Assembly (NCBI GenBank): GCA_026004735.1
Contig: BPJS01000001.1
Coordinates: 2,170,001-2,234,000 of the forward strand
DNA: 64,000 nt
Direction of reading: 5' to 3'
From: Isosphaeraceae bacterium
GTDB taxonomy: Bacteria; Planctomycetota; Planctomycetia; Isosphaerales; Isosphaeraceae
Of the stretch, positions 43,725 through 53,867 are shown piece by piece (within the stretch, counting starts at the first letter, position 1; every line of letters starts with the position of its first letter). Under the pieces are notes generated by a model. That model was not told the origin of the DNA and made no database searches. It saw nothing but the letters and a program-made list of their open reading frames with translations. Made by a program: the position numbers and the translations under genes.

Positions 43725-43854
43725 CGCGCCTCCGTTGCGTCCCCGTTCGCCTGTCCGCAACCGGCGGTTCCGTCCCAGATCGGCTCAGTATAGGTTAGGA
43801 TCGGTCAGACGACAATTGCGCCGCGTGCTGCGGCCTACTCTCTGCCAGGCTCCT

Positions 43855-44496
43855 ATGGTTGGTCTGATTGAGGTTTCCAGTCATCCGCTCGTCGCGCACC
43901 AACTGACGCGGCTTCGCGATTCCACAACCAGCCCGGCCGGCTTTCGCAGCCTGGTTCGCTCGCTGACCCACTTGCTCGCCCACGAGGCGACCGCCGACCT
44001 GCCAACACGCCCGGTCACCATCGACACCCCGCTGACCCGAGCCAGCTTTTCCACGCTCGCCGTTCAGCTCGCCATCGTCCCCATTCTCCGCGCCGGCTTG
44101 CCCATGGCCGATGCGCTGCTCGAGCTGATCCCCGAAGCGGTGGTCTGGCACATCGGCCTCTATCGCGACGAATCGACCCTCCAGCCCCACGCCTATTACG
44201 CCCGGCTGCCCCGCACCGCACCAGCGGACATCGCCCTGATCGTCGATCCGATGCTCGCAACCGGCGGCTCGGCTCTGCACGCCTGCCGATTGCTCCATGC
44301 AGCCGGTATCCGCCGCGTCAAGCTCCTCTGTTTGATTGCTGCTCCCGAGGGGGTCCAGCGACTCCACGCCGAGTTCCCGGCGGTCGCCATCCACACCGGC
44401 GCGCTCGACCAGCGCCTCAACGACGTCGGTTACATCGTCCCCGGCCTCGGCGATGCCGGCGACCGCCTCTACGGCACCCTCCCGACCGACGGCTGA
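43855..44496 (+). CDS. upp: Uracil phosphoribosyltransferase
   Basis: 213 residues from the ATG at 43855. The N-terminus VSSHPLVAHQLTRLRD, the middle VPILRAGLPMADALLELIP and the PRPP loop DPMLATGGSALHA, with GLGDAGDRLYG at the end, are those of Upp. Converts uracil and PRPP to UMP. First gene of a nucleoside salvage set with the two phosphorylases that follow (12-base gap to the next). Divergent from the WalJ-like gene. Confidence 0.95.
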   Translation: MVGLIEVSSHPLVAHQLTRLRDSTTSPAGFRSLVRSLTHLLAHEATADLPTRPVTIDTPLTRASFSTLAVQLAIVPILRAGLPMADALLELIPEAVVWHIGLYRDESTLQPHAYYARLPRTAPADIALIVDPMLATGGSALHACRLLHAAGIRRVKLLCLIAAPEGVQRLHAEFPAVAIHTGALDQRLNDVGYIVPGLGDAGDRLYGTLPTDG

Positions 44497-44508
44497 AAGG
44501 AGCTCCAC

Positions 44509-45816
44509 GTGCGCGCCGTCGAGCTGATCCGCCGTAAACGCGATGGTCTGCCCCTCGCCCCAGACGAAATCGTCTGGCTCGTCCGCGGAATCGCTTCTGG
44601 CGAGGTCCCCGACTATCAATGGGCCGCCCTGCTCATGGCCATCGTCTGGCGCGGCCTCGACGACGGCGAGACGGCCGCCCTCACTCAGGCGATGCGCGAC
44701 TCCGGTCGCACCCTCGACCTCTCCCGCTTCGACCAGCCGAAGGTCGACAAGCACTCGACCGGCGGAGTCGGCGACAAAACGTCCCTGATCCTCGCTCCCA
44801 TCGTCGCCGCCTGCGGCGCTCTGGTCCCAATGATCTCGGGCCGCGGCCTCGGCCACACCGGTGGTACCCTCGACAAACTCGAATCCATTCCCGGATTCAA
44901 CGTCCGACTCAGCCCCCAACAGCTCGACCGCGTCCTCGAACGCTGCGGCTTGGCCCTCGCCGGTCAGAGCGACGAAATCGCTCCCGCCGACCGCAGCCTG
45001 TACGCCCTCCGCGACGCCACCGCCACCGTCGAGTCAATCCCCCTGATCACCAGCTCGATCCTCTCCAAGAAACTCGCCGAGGGGCTGGATGGCCTGGTCC
45101 TCGACGTCAAGACCGGGGACGGAGCCTTCTTCACCGAGCCCCACGAAGCCCGACGCCTCGCCTCAACCCTCTCCCGAATCGGCAACGCCCTGGGCACCAG
45201 GACCGTCGCGTTGCTGACTTCGATGGACCAACCGCTCGGATGGTCCGTGGGCAACGTCGTCGAGGTCCGCGAATGCCTCGACACACTCCGCGGCAGCGGC
45301 CCGGCTGATCTCGTCGAACTCTCATTGCGCCTCTCTGCCGAAATGCTCGTCCTGGCCGGTATCGAGACCGATCTCCGCTCCGCCCAATCCCGCGCACGCC
45401 GCGCCCTCGATGACGGCTCCGCCCTCGAACGCTTCCGGGCCGTCGTCGAAGCTCAGGGCGGCGATCCCCAGATCGTCGATCAACCCGATCGCCTCCCGGC
45501 AGCGCCGGTCCAGCACGTTGTCACGGCGCCCCGCTCAGGCTATCTCGCCCGGCTTGCCGCACGCTCGATCGGACACCTCACCATGCAGCTCGGCGCCGGC
45601 CGCCCTCGCGTCGATTCCCCCATCGACCACCGCGTCGGCCTGGTCCTCCATCGCAAGCTCGGAGAGCCGATCGACCAGGGTGAACCGCTCGCGACCATCC
45701 ATGCCGCCGACCCCACCGCGGCTCTCCACGCAGCCCAACAGCTCCTCGACCTCGCTATCGCCATCGACGACGAACCCCCGCCGCCCGCGCCGCTCGTCCT
45801 CGACCGCCTCGCCTAA
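44509..45816 (+). CDS. deoA: Pyrimidine-nucleoside/thymidine phosphorylase
   Basis: 435 residues from the GTG at 44509, with AAGGAG seven bases upstream. Family motifs: RAVELIRRKRDGLPL, KVDKHSTGGVGDKTSL (phosphate/Lys), SGRGLGHTGGTLDKLESIPGF, SSILSKKLAEG, VLDVKTGDGAF. The late AAPRSGYLA and HRKLGEPIDQGEPL regions are present. Splits thymidine or uridine into base and (deoxy)ribose-1-phosphate. Pyrimidine specificity (deoA or pdp) cannot be separated with confidence. Lies between upp and the purine phosphorylase. Confidence 0.92.
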   Translation: MRAVELIRRKRDGLPLAPDEIVWLVRGIASGEVPDYQWAALLMAIVWRGLDDGETAALTQAMRDSGRTLDLSRFDQPKVDKHSTGGVGDKTSLILAPIVAACGALVPMISGRGLGHTGGTLDKLESIPGFNVRLSPQQLDRVLERCGLALAGQSDEIAPADRSLYALRDATATVESIPLITSSILSKKLAEGLDGLVLDVKTGDGAFFTEPHEARRLASTLSRIGNALGTRTVALLTSMDQPLGWSVGNVVEVRECLDTLRGSGPADLVELSLRLSAEMLVLAGIETDLRSAQSRARRALDDGSALERFRAVVEAQGGDPQIVDQPDRLPAAPVQHVVTAPRSGYLARLAARSIGHLTMQLGAGRPRVDSPIDHRVGLVLHRKLGEPIDQGEPLATIHAADPTAALHAAQQLLDLAIAIDDEPPPPAPLVLDRLA

Positions 45817-45840
45817 CGCCGCCGATTCCCCCGGGAAGCC

Positions 45841-46713
45841 ATGCCTGTGAGTCCATCCCTCTACGACAGCGTCCTGGCCGCCTCCCGCTCCATCCGGCAA
45901 GCGATCACGACCCGTCCGCGCGTTGGAATCGTCCTCGGTTCGGGGCTGAGCCAACTGGCCGATCGGGTCCAGTTCGCTCAAACCCTCCGCTATGTCGATA
46001 TCCCCTTCTTCCCGCCCACCAGCGTCGCCGGCCATGACGGACGGCTGGTCGCCGGAGCGTGGGCCGGCTGCCCCGTCGTCGTGCTCCAGGGTCGCTACCA
46101 CTTTTACGAAGGGCACGACCTGTCCCTGGTCACGTTGCCAATCCGCGTCCTCGCTCATCTAGGCATCCACACCTTGATCCTCACGGCCGCCGCCGGCGCG
46201 ATCTCCCCCAATCTCCAGGTTCAGGACATTGCTTGCATCCGCGACCACATCAACCTCCTCGGCGCCAATCCCCTTCGCGGTCTCAACGACGACCGCCTCG
46301 GCCCCCGCTTCCTCGATCTGACCACCATCTACGATCCGACCCTCCGCCTCGCGGCGCAGCACAAAGCCCAAACCCTCAACTGGACGCTCCCCGAGGTCGT
46401 CTACGCCGCCATGCCCGGCCCCAGCTACGAAACGCCCGCCGAGATCAACCTTCTCCGCACCCTCGGCGCCGACGTCGTCGGCATGTCCACCGTGCCCGAA
46501 GCCATCGTGGCCCGCCAGTGTCGGCTCCGCGTCCTGGCTTTCACCCTCATCACCAACGCCGCTGCCGGGCTAGGCCCCGACCCGATCTCCCACCAGGACG
46601 TCCTCGCCGCCGGACGCAGCCCGGACGCGCAACGCCTCGCGGACCTCATCGAACGCCTGCTCTCCGAACCCGTCGTCAGTCAGCCCGCCGAACCGACCAA
46701 CTCCTCGGCCTGA
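45841..46713 (+). CDS. punA: Purine-nucleoside phosphorylase
   Basis: 290 residues. Motifs of the trimeric PNP family: RVGIVLGSGLSQLAD, SVAGHDGRLVAG, QGRYHFYEGHDL (phosphate/His), LTAAAGAI, DHINLLGANPL, AAMPGPSYETPAEI and VGMSTVPEAIVARQ (purine pocket, Met/Ser). Releases purine base plus ribose-1-phosphate. The upp-deoA-punA order covers both nucleoside classes. Its last 34 bases overlap, tail to tail, the end of glcF. Confidence 0.94.
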   Translation: MPVSPSLYDSVLAASRSIRQAITTRPRVGIVLGSGLSQLADRVQFAQTLRYVDIPFFPPTSVAGHDGRLVAGAWAGCPVVVLQGRYHFYEGHDLSLVTLPIRVLAHLGIHTLILTAAAGAISPNLQVQDIACIRDHINLLGANPLRGLNDDRLGPRFLDLTTIYDPTLRLAAQHKAQTLNWTLPEVVYAAMPGPSYETPAEINLLRTLGADVVGMSTVPEAIVARQCRLRVLAFTLITNAAAGLGPDPISHQDVLAAGRSPDAQRLADLIERLLSEPVVSQPAEPTNSSA

Positions 46714-48095
46714 GCCAACGGGCGGGCCGGGCCGGCCACCGCGTCCCCCGCCCGATACGCCCGATCGAGCAAGTCCATCGGATGGACCACTTCGATCCCG
46801 CACCCTCGCTGTCTTGCAATCTTGTCGATCTGGATGATGCAGCCGACGTTGCCCGTCGCCACACAGGCTGCCCCTGTCTCGACGATCCGATCGACCTTAC
46901 GCTCACCCAACCGCCGCGACATGTCCGGCTGCGTCAAATTGTAAGTCCCTGCCGCGCCGCAGCAGATCTCCGTCTCCTCCAGCGGCACGAGCTCCACGCC
47001 CGGAATCATCCCCAGCAATTGTCGCGGTGCCGTTCGGATTTGCTGGCCGTGGCACAAATGGCAGGCATCGTGGTAGGTCAGACGCAGCGGCAGCCGCCCA
47101 GCCGGCGGAACCGGACCGAGCTCGATCAAAAACTCATGCACATCCTTGACCTTGGCCACGAACCGCTCTGCCGCGGGTCGTTCGCTGGCCGGCAGCAAGT
47201 GGTCATAGTCCTTGAGCATGGCGCCGCACCCGGCCGCATTGACGATGATCGCGTCAAAGGCCTCGGGGTCGAACGCTGCGAGATTGCGTCGCGCCATCTG
47301 CAACGCGGGAGCCTCGGCGCCGGAGTGATAGTGGATCGCGCCACAACACACCTGACCACGCGGCACCACCACCTCGCAGCCGTTCCGCTGCAACACCCGC
47401 GCCGTGGCGGCATGCGTCGCCGGATACATGGCATCCGCGACACAGCCGGTGAAGAAAGCCACCCGAGCCCGCCGTGGGCCGATCGGCGGCAACACCTCGG
47501 GAAGCCGCTCACCCGTCTGCAATCCGTCCGGCAGCATCGCCGCCAATCGCCTCAGCGTGCCAGGGAGCAGGTTCAACAGACCGGCGGCTTCGGCTCGCTC
47601 GAAGAGTCCCAACCGCTGCAACAACCGCGCGGGCGCCAACGCCACCCTGACTCGTCCCGCATACGGAAAGACATGGTGCAGGATCAAGCGCAGCAGCCAG
47701 GACGGCCGGCCCGACTTCCCCTCGCTCCGTGTCTGCATCGCCACTTTAAACGGTTCGATCAACCTCCCGTACTGCACTCCCGACGGACACGCCGATTCGC
47801 AGGCCCGACAATCCAGGCACCGATCCAGATGGGTCCGCACCGGGTCCGACAACGCCAGCCGACCATCGACCACCGACCGCATCAGATAAATGCGGCCCCG
47901 GGGACTATCATTTTCATCCCCAGTCTCCAGATACGTCGGACAGCTCGCCGTGCACAACCCGCAGTGCACGCACTCCTGAAACCGTCGATAGTCGATTCGT
48001 TCCGCCAGCCAGTCCAGATCCACGCGCGCTTCTGACCTCGACACGCGCTGCTCTCCTGCGGAAGCCCCGATTCCCACGTCTCCGACCATCAACAT
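46680..48095 (-). CDS. glcF: Glycolate oxidase iron-sulfur subunit
   Basis: 471 residues from the ATG at 48095. Two 4Fe-4S clusters: C-x2-C-x2-C-x3-C in CVHCGLCTASCPT and CLDCRACESACPS. Two CCG domains follow (VAFFTGCVADAM; CCGAIHYHSG; DACHLCHGQQ; EICCGAAGTYNLTQP), as in GlcF/lactate-oxidase subunits. Transfers electrons from the flavin subunits to the quinone pool. Last gene of the glcD-unknown-kinase-glcE-glcF run. Tail overlaps punA. Confidence 0.9.
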   Translation of the reverse strand: MLMVGDVGIGASAGEQRVSRSEARVDLDWLAERIDYRRFQECVHCGLCTASCPTYLETGDENDSPRGRIYLMRSVVDGRLALSDPVRTHLDRCLDCRACESACPSGVQYGRLIEPFKVAMQTRSEGKSGRPSWLLRLILHHVFPYAGRVRVALAPARLLQRLGLFERAEAAGLLNLLPGTLRRLAAMLPDGLQTGERLPEVLPPIGPRRARVAFFTGCVADAMYPATHAATARVLQRNGCEVVVPRGQVCCGAIHYHSGAEAPALQMARRNLAAFDPEAFDAIIVNAAGCGAMLKDYDHLLPASERPAAERFVAKVKDVHEFLIELGPVPPAGRLPLRLTYHDACHLCHGQQIRTAPRQLLGMIPGVELVPLEETEICCGAAGTYNLTQPDMSRRLGERKVDRIVETGAACVATGNVGCIIQIDKIARQRGCGIEVVHPMDLLDRAYRAGDAVAGPARPLAQAEELVGSAG

Positions 48096-48110
48096 CGCGC
48101 TCCCGCATTC

Positions 48111-49385
48111 TCAAAATCGTCCACTCCCGACTCCCACTATATCAGGCATCCGGCCAGGGTTCATCAAACCGCGTCGATCCAGCGCCTGGCGAATTCGCCG
48201 CATCAACTCCCAGTCCCCCCGCGGCGCCCCCCACTGGCCCAACTCCTGAGCCTCCTCCTCGCCGCAACTCTCCACCACAAGGTTGCCTCCGCTCGCCACC
48301 GCGTCCGCCCGCACCGCCGCAATTGTCGCCGCCAGATCCCTCGTCTCGATCCCTTCAAGCGACTCGAAGGCTCGAACGATCCCGCTCCCGGCATGAGCCT
48401 GCACCGCCCAGCCCCCTTCGGCCAGCCGACCGGCCAGCCTCGCCACCGCCGACGGCCGCACATTGGCCCTCAGCCGCCGCCGCGAACCGGGCGCAGCCGT
48501 CAGCTCGTTCAGGCCTGACCAGAGACGACCGACCCGTTCGTCGGCCATCACTCCCGTTCGCCCACCCAACTCGCCACGCACCGCCTCCACCTGCCAGGCC
48601 ACCGCCGCCCGATTCCCCTCATATCCAACCCAAAGCAACCAATGGCCCTGGGGATCGCCCTCCCAGTCAAGACCCAAAGAGCGCCCCGCTCGCCGGTCCA
48701 GTAGCTCGATCGCCACCGGCCGCGTCCGCGAATCGTTGAGCCGATCCAGCGCCGTGGCGGCCTCTTCCCAACGATCGTAGCTCGCCCAGACGAACGCCGA
48801 ATCCTCCGGGATCGGCCTCACCTTGAGCGTCAGTTCCGCGATCACCCCCAACGTCCCCAACGACCCGGTCAGCAACCGCGGGAAGTCATAACCGGCCACA
48901 TTCTTAACCACCCGGCCTCCTCCCCGAATCAGCTCCCCATCGGACGTCACAAACCCGACGCCCAGAATCAGGTCCCGCGGACGCCCCCAGCCAAACCGCC
49001 GCGGCCCGCTATGGTTGCAGGCAAAAACCCCACCCACCGTCGCTCGCTCGGCTTGCGGCGCATCGAGCGGCAACCGCTGGCCCCACTCAGCCAAGGTCGC
49101 GCCGAGCCGCGCCATGGTCATCCCCGCCTCGACCGTGATCGTCATATCCCCCGACGGGTAATCCACGACCCGGTTAAGCCCCCGCGTATCCACAACCACG
49201 CCCGGACCTTCCGCAGCTCCTCCATCTTCGAGCGCCGTGCCTCCTCCGCGGGGATAGATCGACTCACCTCCGGCCGCAATCGTTCCCACGGCTTCGACCA
49301 GCTCGGCGATCGACGTCGGCCGGACCACGCGCGTCCCCCGCCGCCCATATCCCAGATCCAGCTCGGCCCCCAACGCCTCGCTCAT
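48111..49385 (-). CDS. glcE: Glycolate oxidase FAD-binding subunit
   Basis: 424 residues from the ATG at 49385, overlapping the kinase stop (ATGA). FAD-linked oxidase (VAO-type) fold: RPTSIAELVEAVG, YPRGGGTALEDGG, DMTITVEAGMTMARLGATL, RATVGGVFACNHSG. Shorter than glcD and lacking the full cap domain, as usual for GlcE. Oxidises glycolate together with GlcD, passing electrons to GlcF, 15 bases downstream. Confidence 0.88.
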   Translation of the reverse strand: MSEALGAELDLGYGRRGTRVVRPTSIAELVEAVGTIAAGGESIYPRGGGTALEDGGAAEGPGVVVDTRGLNRVVDYPSGDMTITVEAGMTMARLGATLAEWGQRLPLDAPQAERATVGGVFACNHSGPRRFGWGRPRDLILGVGFVTSDGELIRGGGRVVKNVAGYDFPRLLTGSLGTLGVIAELTLKVRPIPEDSAFVWASYDRWEEAATALDRLNDSRTRPVAIELLDRRAGRSLGLDWEGDPQGHWLLWVGYEGNRAAVAWQVEAVRGELGGRTGVMADERVGRLWSGLNELTAAPGSRRRLRANVRPSAVARLAGRLAEGGWAVQAHAGSGIVRAFESLEGIETRDLAATIAAVRADAVASGGNLVVESCGEEEAQELGQWGAPRGDWELMRRIRQALDRRGLMNPGRMPDIVGVGSGRF

Positions 49386-51604
49386 GCCACCGCCTCCGCC
49401 TCCGTAGGCGAAACGCCGCCGGACGGTTGCTCTCCTTCGTGCGATTCGCCGCGAATCGGCAACCAGACCCGAAAGCACGACCCCACCCCCACCGTCGATT
49501 CCACCTCGATCGTCCCCCCATGATCCCGCACAATCCCATACGAAATGCTCAGCCCCAGGCCCGTGCCCTCGCCGACGGCCTTGGTCGTAAAAAACGGGTC
49601 AAAAATCCGCTCCCGCGTCGCGGCGTCGATGCCGCACCCATTGTCCTCCACCTCAATGACCAGCCGCGGACCATCTGAACGCGCCCTCACAGCCACCACT
49701 CCGCCCGCGCTGCACGCCTCGATCGCATTCGAGACCAGGTTCATCACCACCTGATCAATCTTCCCCGGCCGACACCGGAATCGCGGCAGCGGCTCGATTT
49801 CCAGCCCGAGACTCACCTGCCGCGACTTGGCCCGTCCATCGAGAATGTGCACCGTCGACCGGATTCGCTCCGCTAGGTCCACTTCCACAAACGCATCGTC
49901 GTCCATGCGCGCAAAAGCGCGCAAATCACTCACAATCCGCTGAATCCGGTCCAGCCCATCTCGGGTCCGGGACAGCAAGCCCGGCAGATTCTCGAGCAGA
50001 TAATCGACGTCGGCTTGCTCCCAAAGCGTCCGAACCCGCTGCCGAACCTCCGGCATATGCTCCGCCAGCACCGGATCCACCTCGCGCAGCGCGGTGAGCA
50101 GCTCGTGCACATCAGCCAGATCCCGCTGCAACACGGCCATATTGTTGCTCACAAAGGCCAGCGGATTATTGATCTCATGGGCCACCCCGGCCACCACCTG
50201 CCCCAGCCCCGCCAGCTTCGCCGTCTGGATCATTTGCGCCTGCGCCCGCTTCCGCTCCTCGTGCGCCTGTCGCTCCGACTCCGCCATGATGCGAAGCTGC
50301 TCGTTCTGCTCGACCAGTCGTCGCTCGGCCAGAATCTCGCCCGTCACATCCCAGAAAATCACCTGCACGCCAATCACGCGGTCGGTGGCGTCTCGCAGAG
50401 GCGACTTGATCACATGAACATAATGCTCCTGACCATCCGGTGTAATGTTCTGTTCGATGATATCCAGCGTCTCACGCTCTTCCATCACCCGCCGGTCGTC
50501 CCGACGATACTTCTCGGCCAGCGCCGGGGGGTAAAAGTCATAGTCCGTCCGGTTCAAAACCTCTTCGAGGCGACGACCCATCGACTCACAAAAACGCTGA
50601 TTTGCAAACGTAAACCGACCCTCGGCATTCTTGCGCAAAATGCTCTGCGGCAGCGACTCGACCAGCGCATGGTAAAACATCTCCGACTGGCGCAACGCTT
50701 CGGCCGCGTGCTGGCCGCGATGCTCGCTCCGGTCCAGCTCCGCCGCATGGTACCAGATCAATCCCACCATCGCCGTTGACGTCAGGAACACCGTCAGGGC
50801 CAGCGTCGTCGACGGGGCCATCAGCCCCGCCTGGTTCGTCGCCGTCACCCCCAAGGCGATTCCGATCGGCAGCAGCAGACACGCCGGCAACAACCGCCGC
50901 GCCAGGCTTCCGGCCATCCCGCTCCCCGTGATCACCTGCATCAATCCCCGATCGACGCTTCCGCACAATAAACCCAACGAGAGCAGCAAAAACGCCAGCG
51001 CCGTCGGAAACCCCATCGGGTTGGCGCCTTCCAGGTCGTAAAGCGGTGTCGCCTGCAGCAGGTGGCCGACCAGCGACAATAGCGCAATCAGCAGCAATCC
51101 AACCGCGATCACCTGAGCACAGACCGAACTGCGGCGGCCCCCCCTCGCCAGACAGATCAGCGCCGTGCCGAACAGAAGAAAGCCCAAAGCCGAATTTGGG
51201 GCCATCCGATACGGAAGCGACTCAAGCCCCGCTCCCGCCTTGAACACGCCACCGCCTGACCATCCCGCCACCCAGGCCAGGAACCGAACCAGCCCGGCCA
51301 GACAGACCAGCCCCCCCAGCACCAGACCCACCCTTCGGCTCTGCCCGTAATCGACCCGAATCAATTCCAGGGCCGCACCGGAGACGATCAACGCCACCGC
51401 GGTGGCCACATGCGTCGGCGCCCCGCCTGGAATCACCTCGGTCAGAATCTCCCACCCCATCCCCCATCCAGCCAGAACCAACGCACCAATGGCCACCACC
51501 GCAACGCCCGCCACCCGAGCAAACCGGGCATAGGCGCAACGACGCTGATCCACGACCATCGCTTCGGTTTCCTGCGTCGCCAACTCGGGCAGCACCTGGT
51601 TCAT
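49382..51604 (-). CDS. Membrane PAS sensor histidine kinase
   Basis: 740 residues from the ATG at 51604, overlapping the previous stop (ATGA). The N-terminal half has about eight membrane helices (roughly 25-300) with no periplasmic domain. A PAS domain follows (about 320-440: [19 protein letters not shown]). Then comes a coiled region, the H-box [13 protein letters not shown] with His476, and an ATPase with N ([13 protein letters not shown]), G1 (EDNGCGID), F (IFDPFFTTK) and G2 ([11 protein letters not shown]) boxes. All catalytic parts are intact. No response regulator gene follows. Its position inside the glycolate operon suggests sensing tied to that pathway. Confidence 0.92.
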   Translation of the reverse strand: MNQVLPELATQETEAMVVDQRRCAYARFARVAGVAVVAIGALVLAGWGMGWEILTEVIPGGAPTHVATAVALIVSGAALELIRVDYGQSRRVGLVLGGLVCLAGLVRFLAWVAGWSGGGVFKAGAGLESLPYRMAPNSALGFLLFGTALICLARGGRRSSVCAQVIAVGLLLIALLSLVGHLLQATPLYDLEGANPMGFPTALAFLLLSLGLLCGSVDRGLMQVITGSGMAGSLARRLLPACLLLPIGIALGVTATNQAGLMAPSTTLALTVFLTSTAMVGLIWYHAAELDRSEHRGQHAAEALRQSEMFYHALVESLPQSILRKNAEGRFTFANQRFCESMGRRLEEVLNRTDYDFYPPALAEKYRRDDRRVMEERETLDIIEQNITPDGQEHYVHVIKSPLRDATDRVIGVQVIFWDVTGEILAERRLVEQNEQLRIMAESERQAHEERKRAQAQMIQTAKLAGLGQVVAGVAHEINNPLAFVSNNMAVLQRDLADVHELLTALREVDPVLAEHMPEVRQRVRTLWEQADVDYLLENLPGLLSRTRDGLDRIQRIVSDLRAFARMDDDAFVEVDLAERIRSTVHILDGRAKSRQVSLGLEIEPLPRFRCRPGKIDQVVMNLVSNAIEACSAGGVVAVRARSDGPRLVIEVEDNGCGIDAATRERIFDPFFTTKAVGEGTGLGLSISYGIVRDHGGTIEVESTVGVGSCFRVWLPIRGESHEGEQPSGGVSPTEAEAVA

Positions 51605-52344
51605 GACTCTGATTCCTCGCCAGCCCTCGGCTCTACCCCTCCCAACACCCGCTCGGCCCACTCCTGAATCAGCCGGATCTTTCGGATCAACCGCGGATCC
51701 TCGCCCAGTTCCGGCCATGCGTCGGTCACCAACACTTGCGACTCCAAGCCCAAGCGAAACAATCGATGAGCCAGTCGCCGATCGACCTGCGACGATCCGG
51801 AAAGTCGCCGCGCCAGGTCCGCCAACCGCTTTACCAGCGCATCTAGGTCGTCATCGCTCGGCGGTCGACCGCCCCGCAGCGACGCCAAAAACCGGCTCCC
51901 AATCTCCGGATCTGCCGGCTCATGCCCACGAGCGGCCTCGGCCTGTGGCGCCGGCTCGGGAGCCGGCAGCATCGCGGGCGAATCGGTGGGATCGCTCCCG
52001 TCCAAGACGACCAACGGCACGCCCGCACCTGGCCGACAGGCCGTGATCTCGACGGCCAGCGCCTCGCAATCTTCGGCCTCGGGCGGCTCCGGGGGCATCA
52101 CCTCGGCCTTGGTCTGTTCAACGTCCCATCCGACCCGCTCGATTAAGACGGCCTCGCAATACGCCTGCGCATGCGGCAAGCCCCGGAGTCGCGCGAGCGA
52201 TTCCGCATCTTCGATGACCCGCCCCGGCAAATAGACCGTAAAGCGGTGCAGGCTCTCCGCGTGAGTCGGCAACCGACGATCGAGAATCCGATGAACGCCC
52301 GGCAGCCGCCGCCAACGCGAAAATCGCAGCGACCTCGACGACAC
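51601..52344 (-). CDS. Hypothetical protein within the glc operon
   Basis: 247 residues from the GTG at 52344, with GGGAGGT seven bases upstream; a longer frame overlaps glcD. N-terminal part: a basic helix RSLRFSRWRRLPGV, then HRFTVYLPGRVIEDAESLARLRGLPHAQAYCEAVLIERVG, which has the strand-helix-helix pattern of a small DNA- or protein-binding fold, but not enough to name. The middle is Pro/Glu-rich and disordered. The C-terminal 80 residues are helical (DALVKRLADLARRLSGSSQ; LIRKIRLIQEWAERVL). It is coupled to the kinase by ATGA. No function assigned. Confidence 0.6.
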   Translation of the reverse strand: MSSRSLRFSRWRRLPGVHRILDRRLPTHAESLHRFTVYLPGRVIEDAESLARLRGLPHAQAYCEAVLIERVGWDVEQTKAEVMPPEPPEAEDCEALAVEITACRPGAGVPLVVLDGSDPTDSPAMLPAPEPAPQAEAARGHEPADPEIGSRFLASLRGGRPPSDDDLDALVKRLADLARRLSGSSQVDRRLAHRLFRLGLESQVLVTDAWPELGEDPRLIRKIRLIQEWAERVLGGVEPRAGEESES

Positions 52345-52370
52345 GGCTCTCACCTCCCGATCCCGCCCCC

Positions 52371-53867
52371 CTACGCCGATGCCTTGCGCCCCGGGGTCTT
52401 CCGCTCGATGCACCCGGCACCCCCCGGCAACAACTTTCCAGGACTGCACCGCCCCTCCGGATTGAAAACCGACCGAATCCGCCCCATGGCCGCGAGCGAC
52501 TCGGCCGTAAACAACCGTGGCATGAACGACATCTTTTCCACCCCAATCCCGTGCTCGCCCGTCACGCTCCCCCCCAGCCGGATGCAGGCGTCCAAAATCT
52601 CATGACTGGCCTCGAGCACCCGCCGCACCTGATCCGGGTCGCGCTCATCAAACAGCAAAATCGGATGGATATTCCCATCGCCCGCGTGAAACACATTGGC
52701 GATTCGTATCCCGTACCGGGCCCCCACCTCGGCGATCACCCGCATGATCTCCGGCAGCCGGGTCCGCGGCACCACACCATCCTGGGTGCAGAAGGTCGGG
52801 CTGATCCGACCAATCGCCCCAAAGGCCGATTTGCGGCTCTTCCAGATCGCCACATACTCCGGCTCCTTCCGCGTCCGCCACGGAATACGCTTGCGAACCT
52901 GGCCGCCGTGAGCCTCGACGATCCGCTCGATCGCCTCGGCTTCCGCCTCCTGCCCAGCCTCCAACCCATCCGTCTCAATGATCAGAACCGCCCCAGCCTC
53001 GGTCGGAAACCCAAAGTGAAACGCCTCCTCCACCGCCCGAATCATCAACTGGTCGAGCATCTCCAGCGCTGCCGGCACAATCCCCGCCGCAATGATCCCA
53101 CTGATCGCCGACGCCGCCTGATCCACCGTGTCGAAAATGCCCAGAAAGGTCCGCCCGCCCTCCGGATCGCGCGTCAGCCGGACGATCACCTTCGTCACAA
53201 TCCCAAACGTTCCCTCATTCCCCACGACCAGCCCCGTCAGGTCGTAGCCCGGGTCGTCCTCGGCGACCCCACCGGTCTGCACCACCTGACCATCCGGTAA
53301 GACCAACTCGACTCCCAGAACGTGGTTGACTGTGACCCCATACTTCAGCGTATGCGGGCCGCCCGAATTGGTCGCCACATTGCCGCCGATTGTGCACGCC
53401 CCCTGGCTCGATGGGTCCGGCGCATAGTGAAAACCCGTCCCCGCCAGCGCCCGATTGAGCCAGACGTTCACCACCCCTGGTTCAACCACCGCATACCGAT
53501 CCCGCAGGTTGATCTCCAAAATACGCTTCATGCGGGTCAGGCTGACCATCACCCCACCGCCAACCGCCAGCGTTCCGCCGGCCAGGCTCGTCCCCGCCCC
53601 ACGCGGTACAAACGGCACTCCCCTTGAGCCGCAGAGCCGCACAACCTCCACAACCTGCTCGGTCGACGTCGGAAAGACGACCACGTCCGGCACGCTCTTC
53701 TCAATCACATAGCCATCGCATTCATAGACCAACAGCTCATCCCGGTGGGCAATCACATTCTCCGGGCCGACTATCCGCTCCAACTCCGAACACAGCGCCG
53801 TCACCGGCGACCCAACGGACATCGTCTCACCCATCAGCACATTGCGATTTGAGGCCCGCGCGATCAT
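52371..53867 (-). CDS. glcD: Glycolate oxidase subunit GlcD (FAD-linked)
   Basis: 498 residues from the ATG at 53867; an ATG at 53834 (GETMSVGS) is possible. VAO-type flavoprotein: VVFPTSTEQVVEVVRLC, VPRGAGTSLAGGTL (pyrophosphate loop), PDPSSQGACTIGGNVATNSGGPH (FAD), and the C-terminal FHAGDGNIHPILLFD and GEHGIGVEKM, whose His residues bind substrate. Oxidises glycolate or D-lactate. First gene of the five-gene minus-strand operon; the closest relatives are glycolate and D-lactate dehydrogenases, so the exact 2-hydroxy acid is open. Confidence 0.92.
   Translation of the reverse strand: MIARASNRNVLMGETMSVGSPVTALCSELERIVGPENVIAHRDELLVYECDGYVIEKSVPDVVVFPTSTEQVVEVVRLCGSRGVPFVPRGAGTSLAGGTLAVGGGVMVSLTRMKRILEINLRDRYAVVEPGVVNVWLNRALAGTGFHYAPDPSSQGACTIGGNVATNSGGPHTLKYGVTVNHVLGVELVLPDGQVVQTGGVAEDDPGYDLTGLVVGNEGTFGIVTKVIVRLTRDPEGGRTFLGIFDTVDQAASAISGIIAAGIVPAALEMLDQLMIRAVEEAFHFGFPTEAGAVLIIETDGLEAGQEAEAEAIERIVEAHGGQVRKRIPWRTRKEPEYVAIWKSRKSAFGAIGRISPTFCTQDGVVPRTRLPEIMRVIAEVGARYGIRIANVFHAGDGNIHPILLFDERDPDQVRRVLEASHEILDACIRLGGSVTGEHGIGVEKMSFMPRLFTAESLAAMGRIRSVFNPEGRCSPGKLLPGGAGCIERKTPGRKASA

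Noticed and set aside
46059..48035. Plus-strand open frame of 658 codons
   Set aside because: It lies out of frame over punA and antisense over glcF, both with clear motifs.
50015..50779. Plus-strand open frame of 254 codons inside the kinase gene
   Set aside because: Antisense to the PAS/H-box region of the histidine kinase; composition is typical of a shadow frame in GC-rich DNA.
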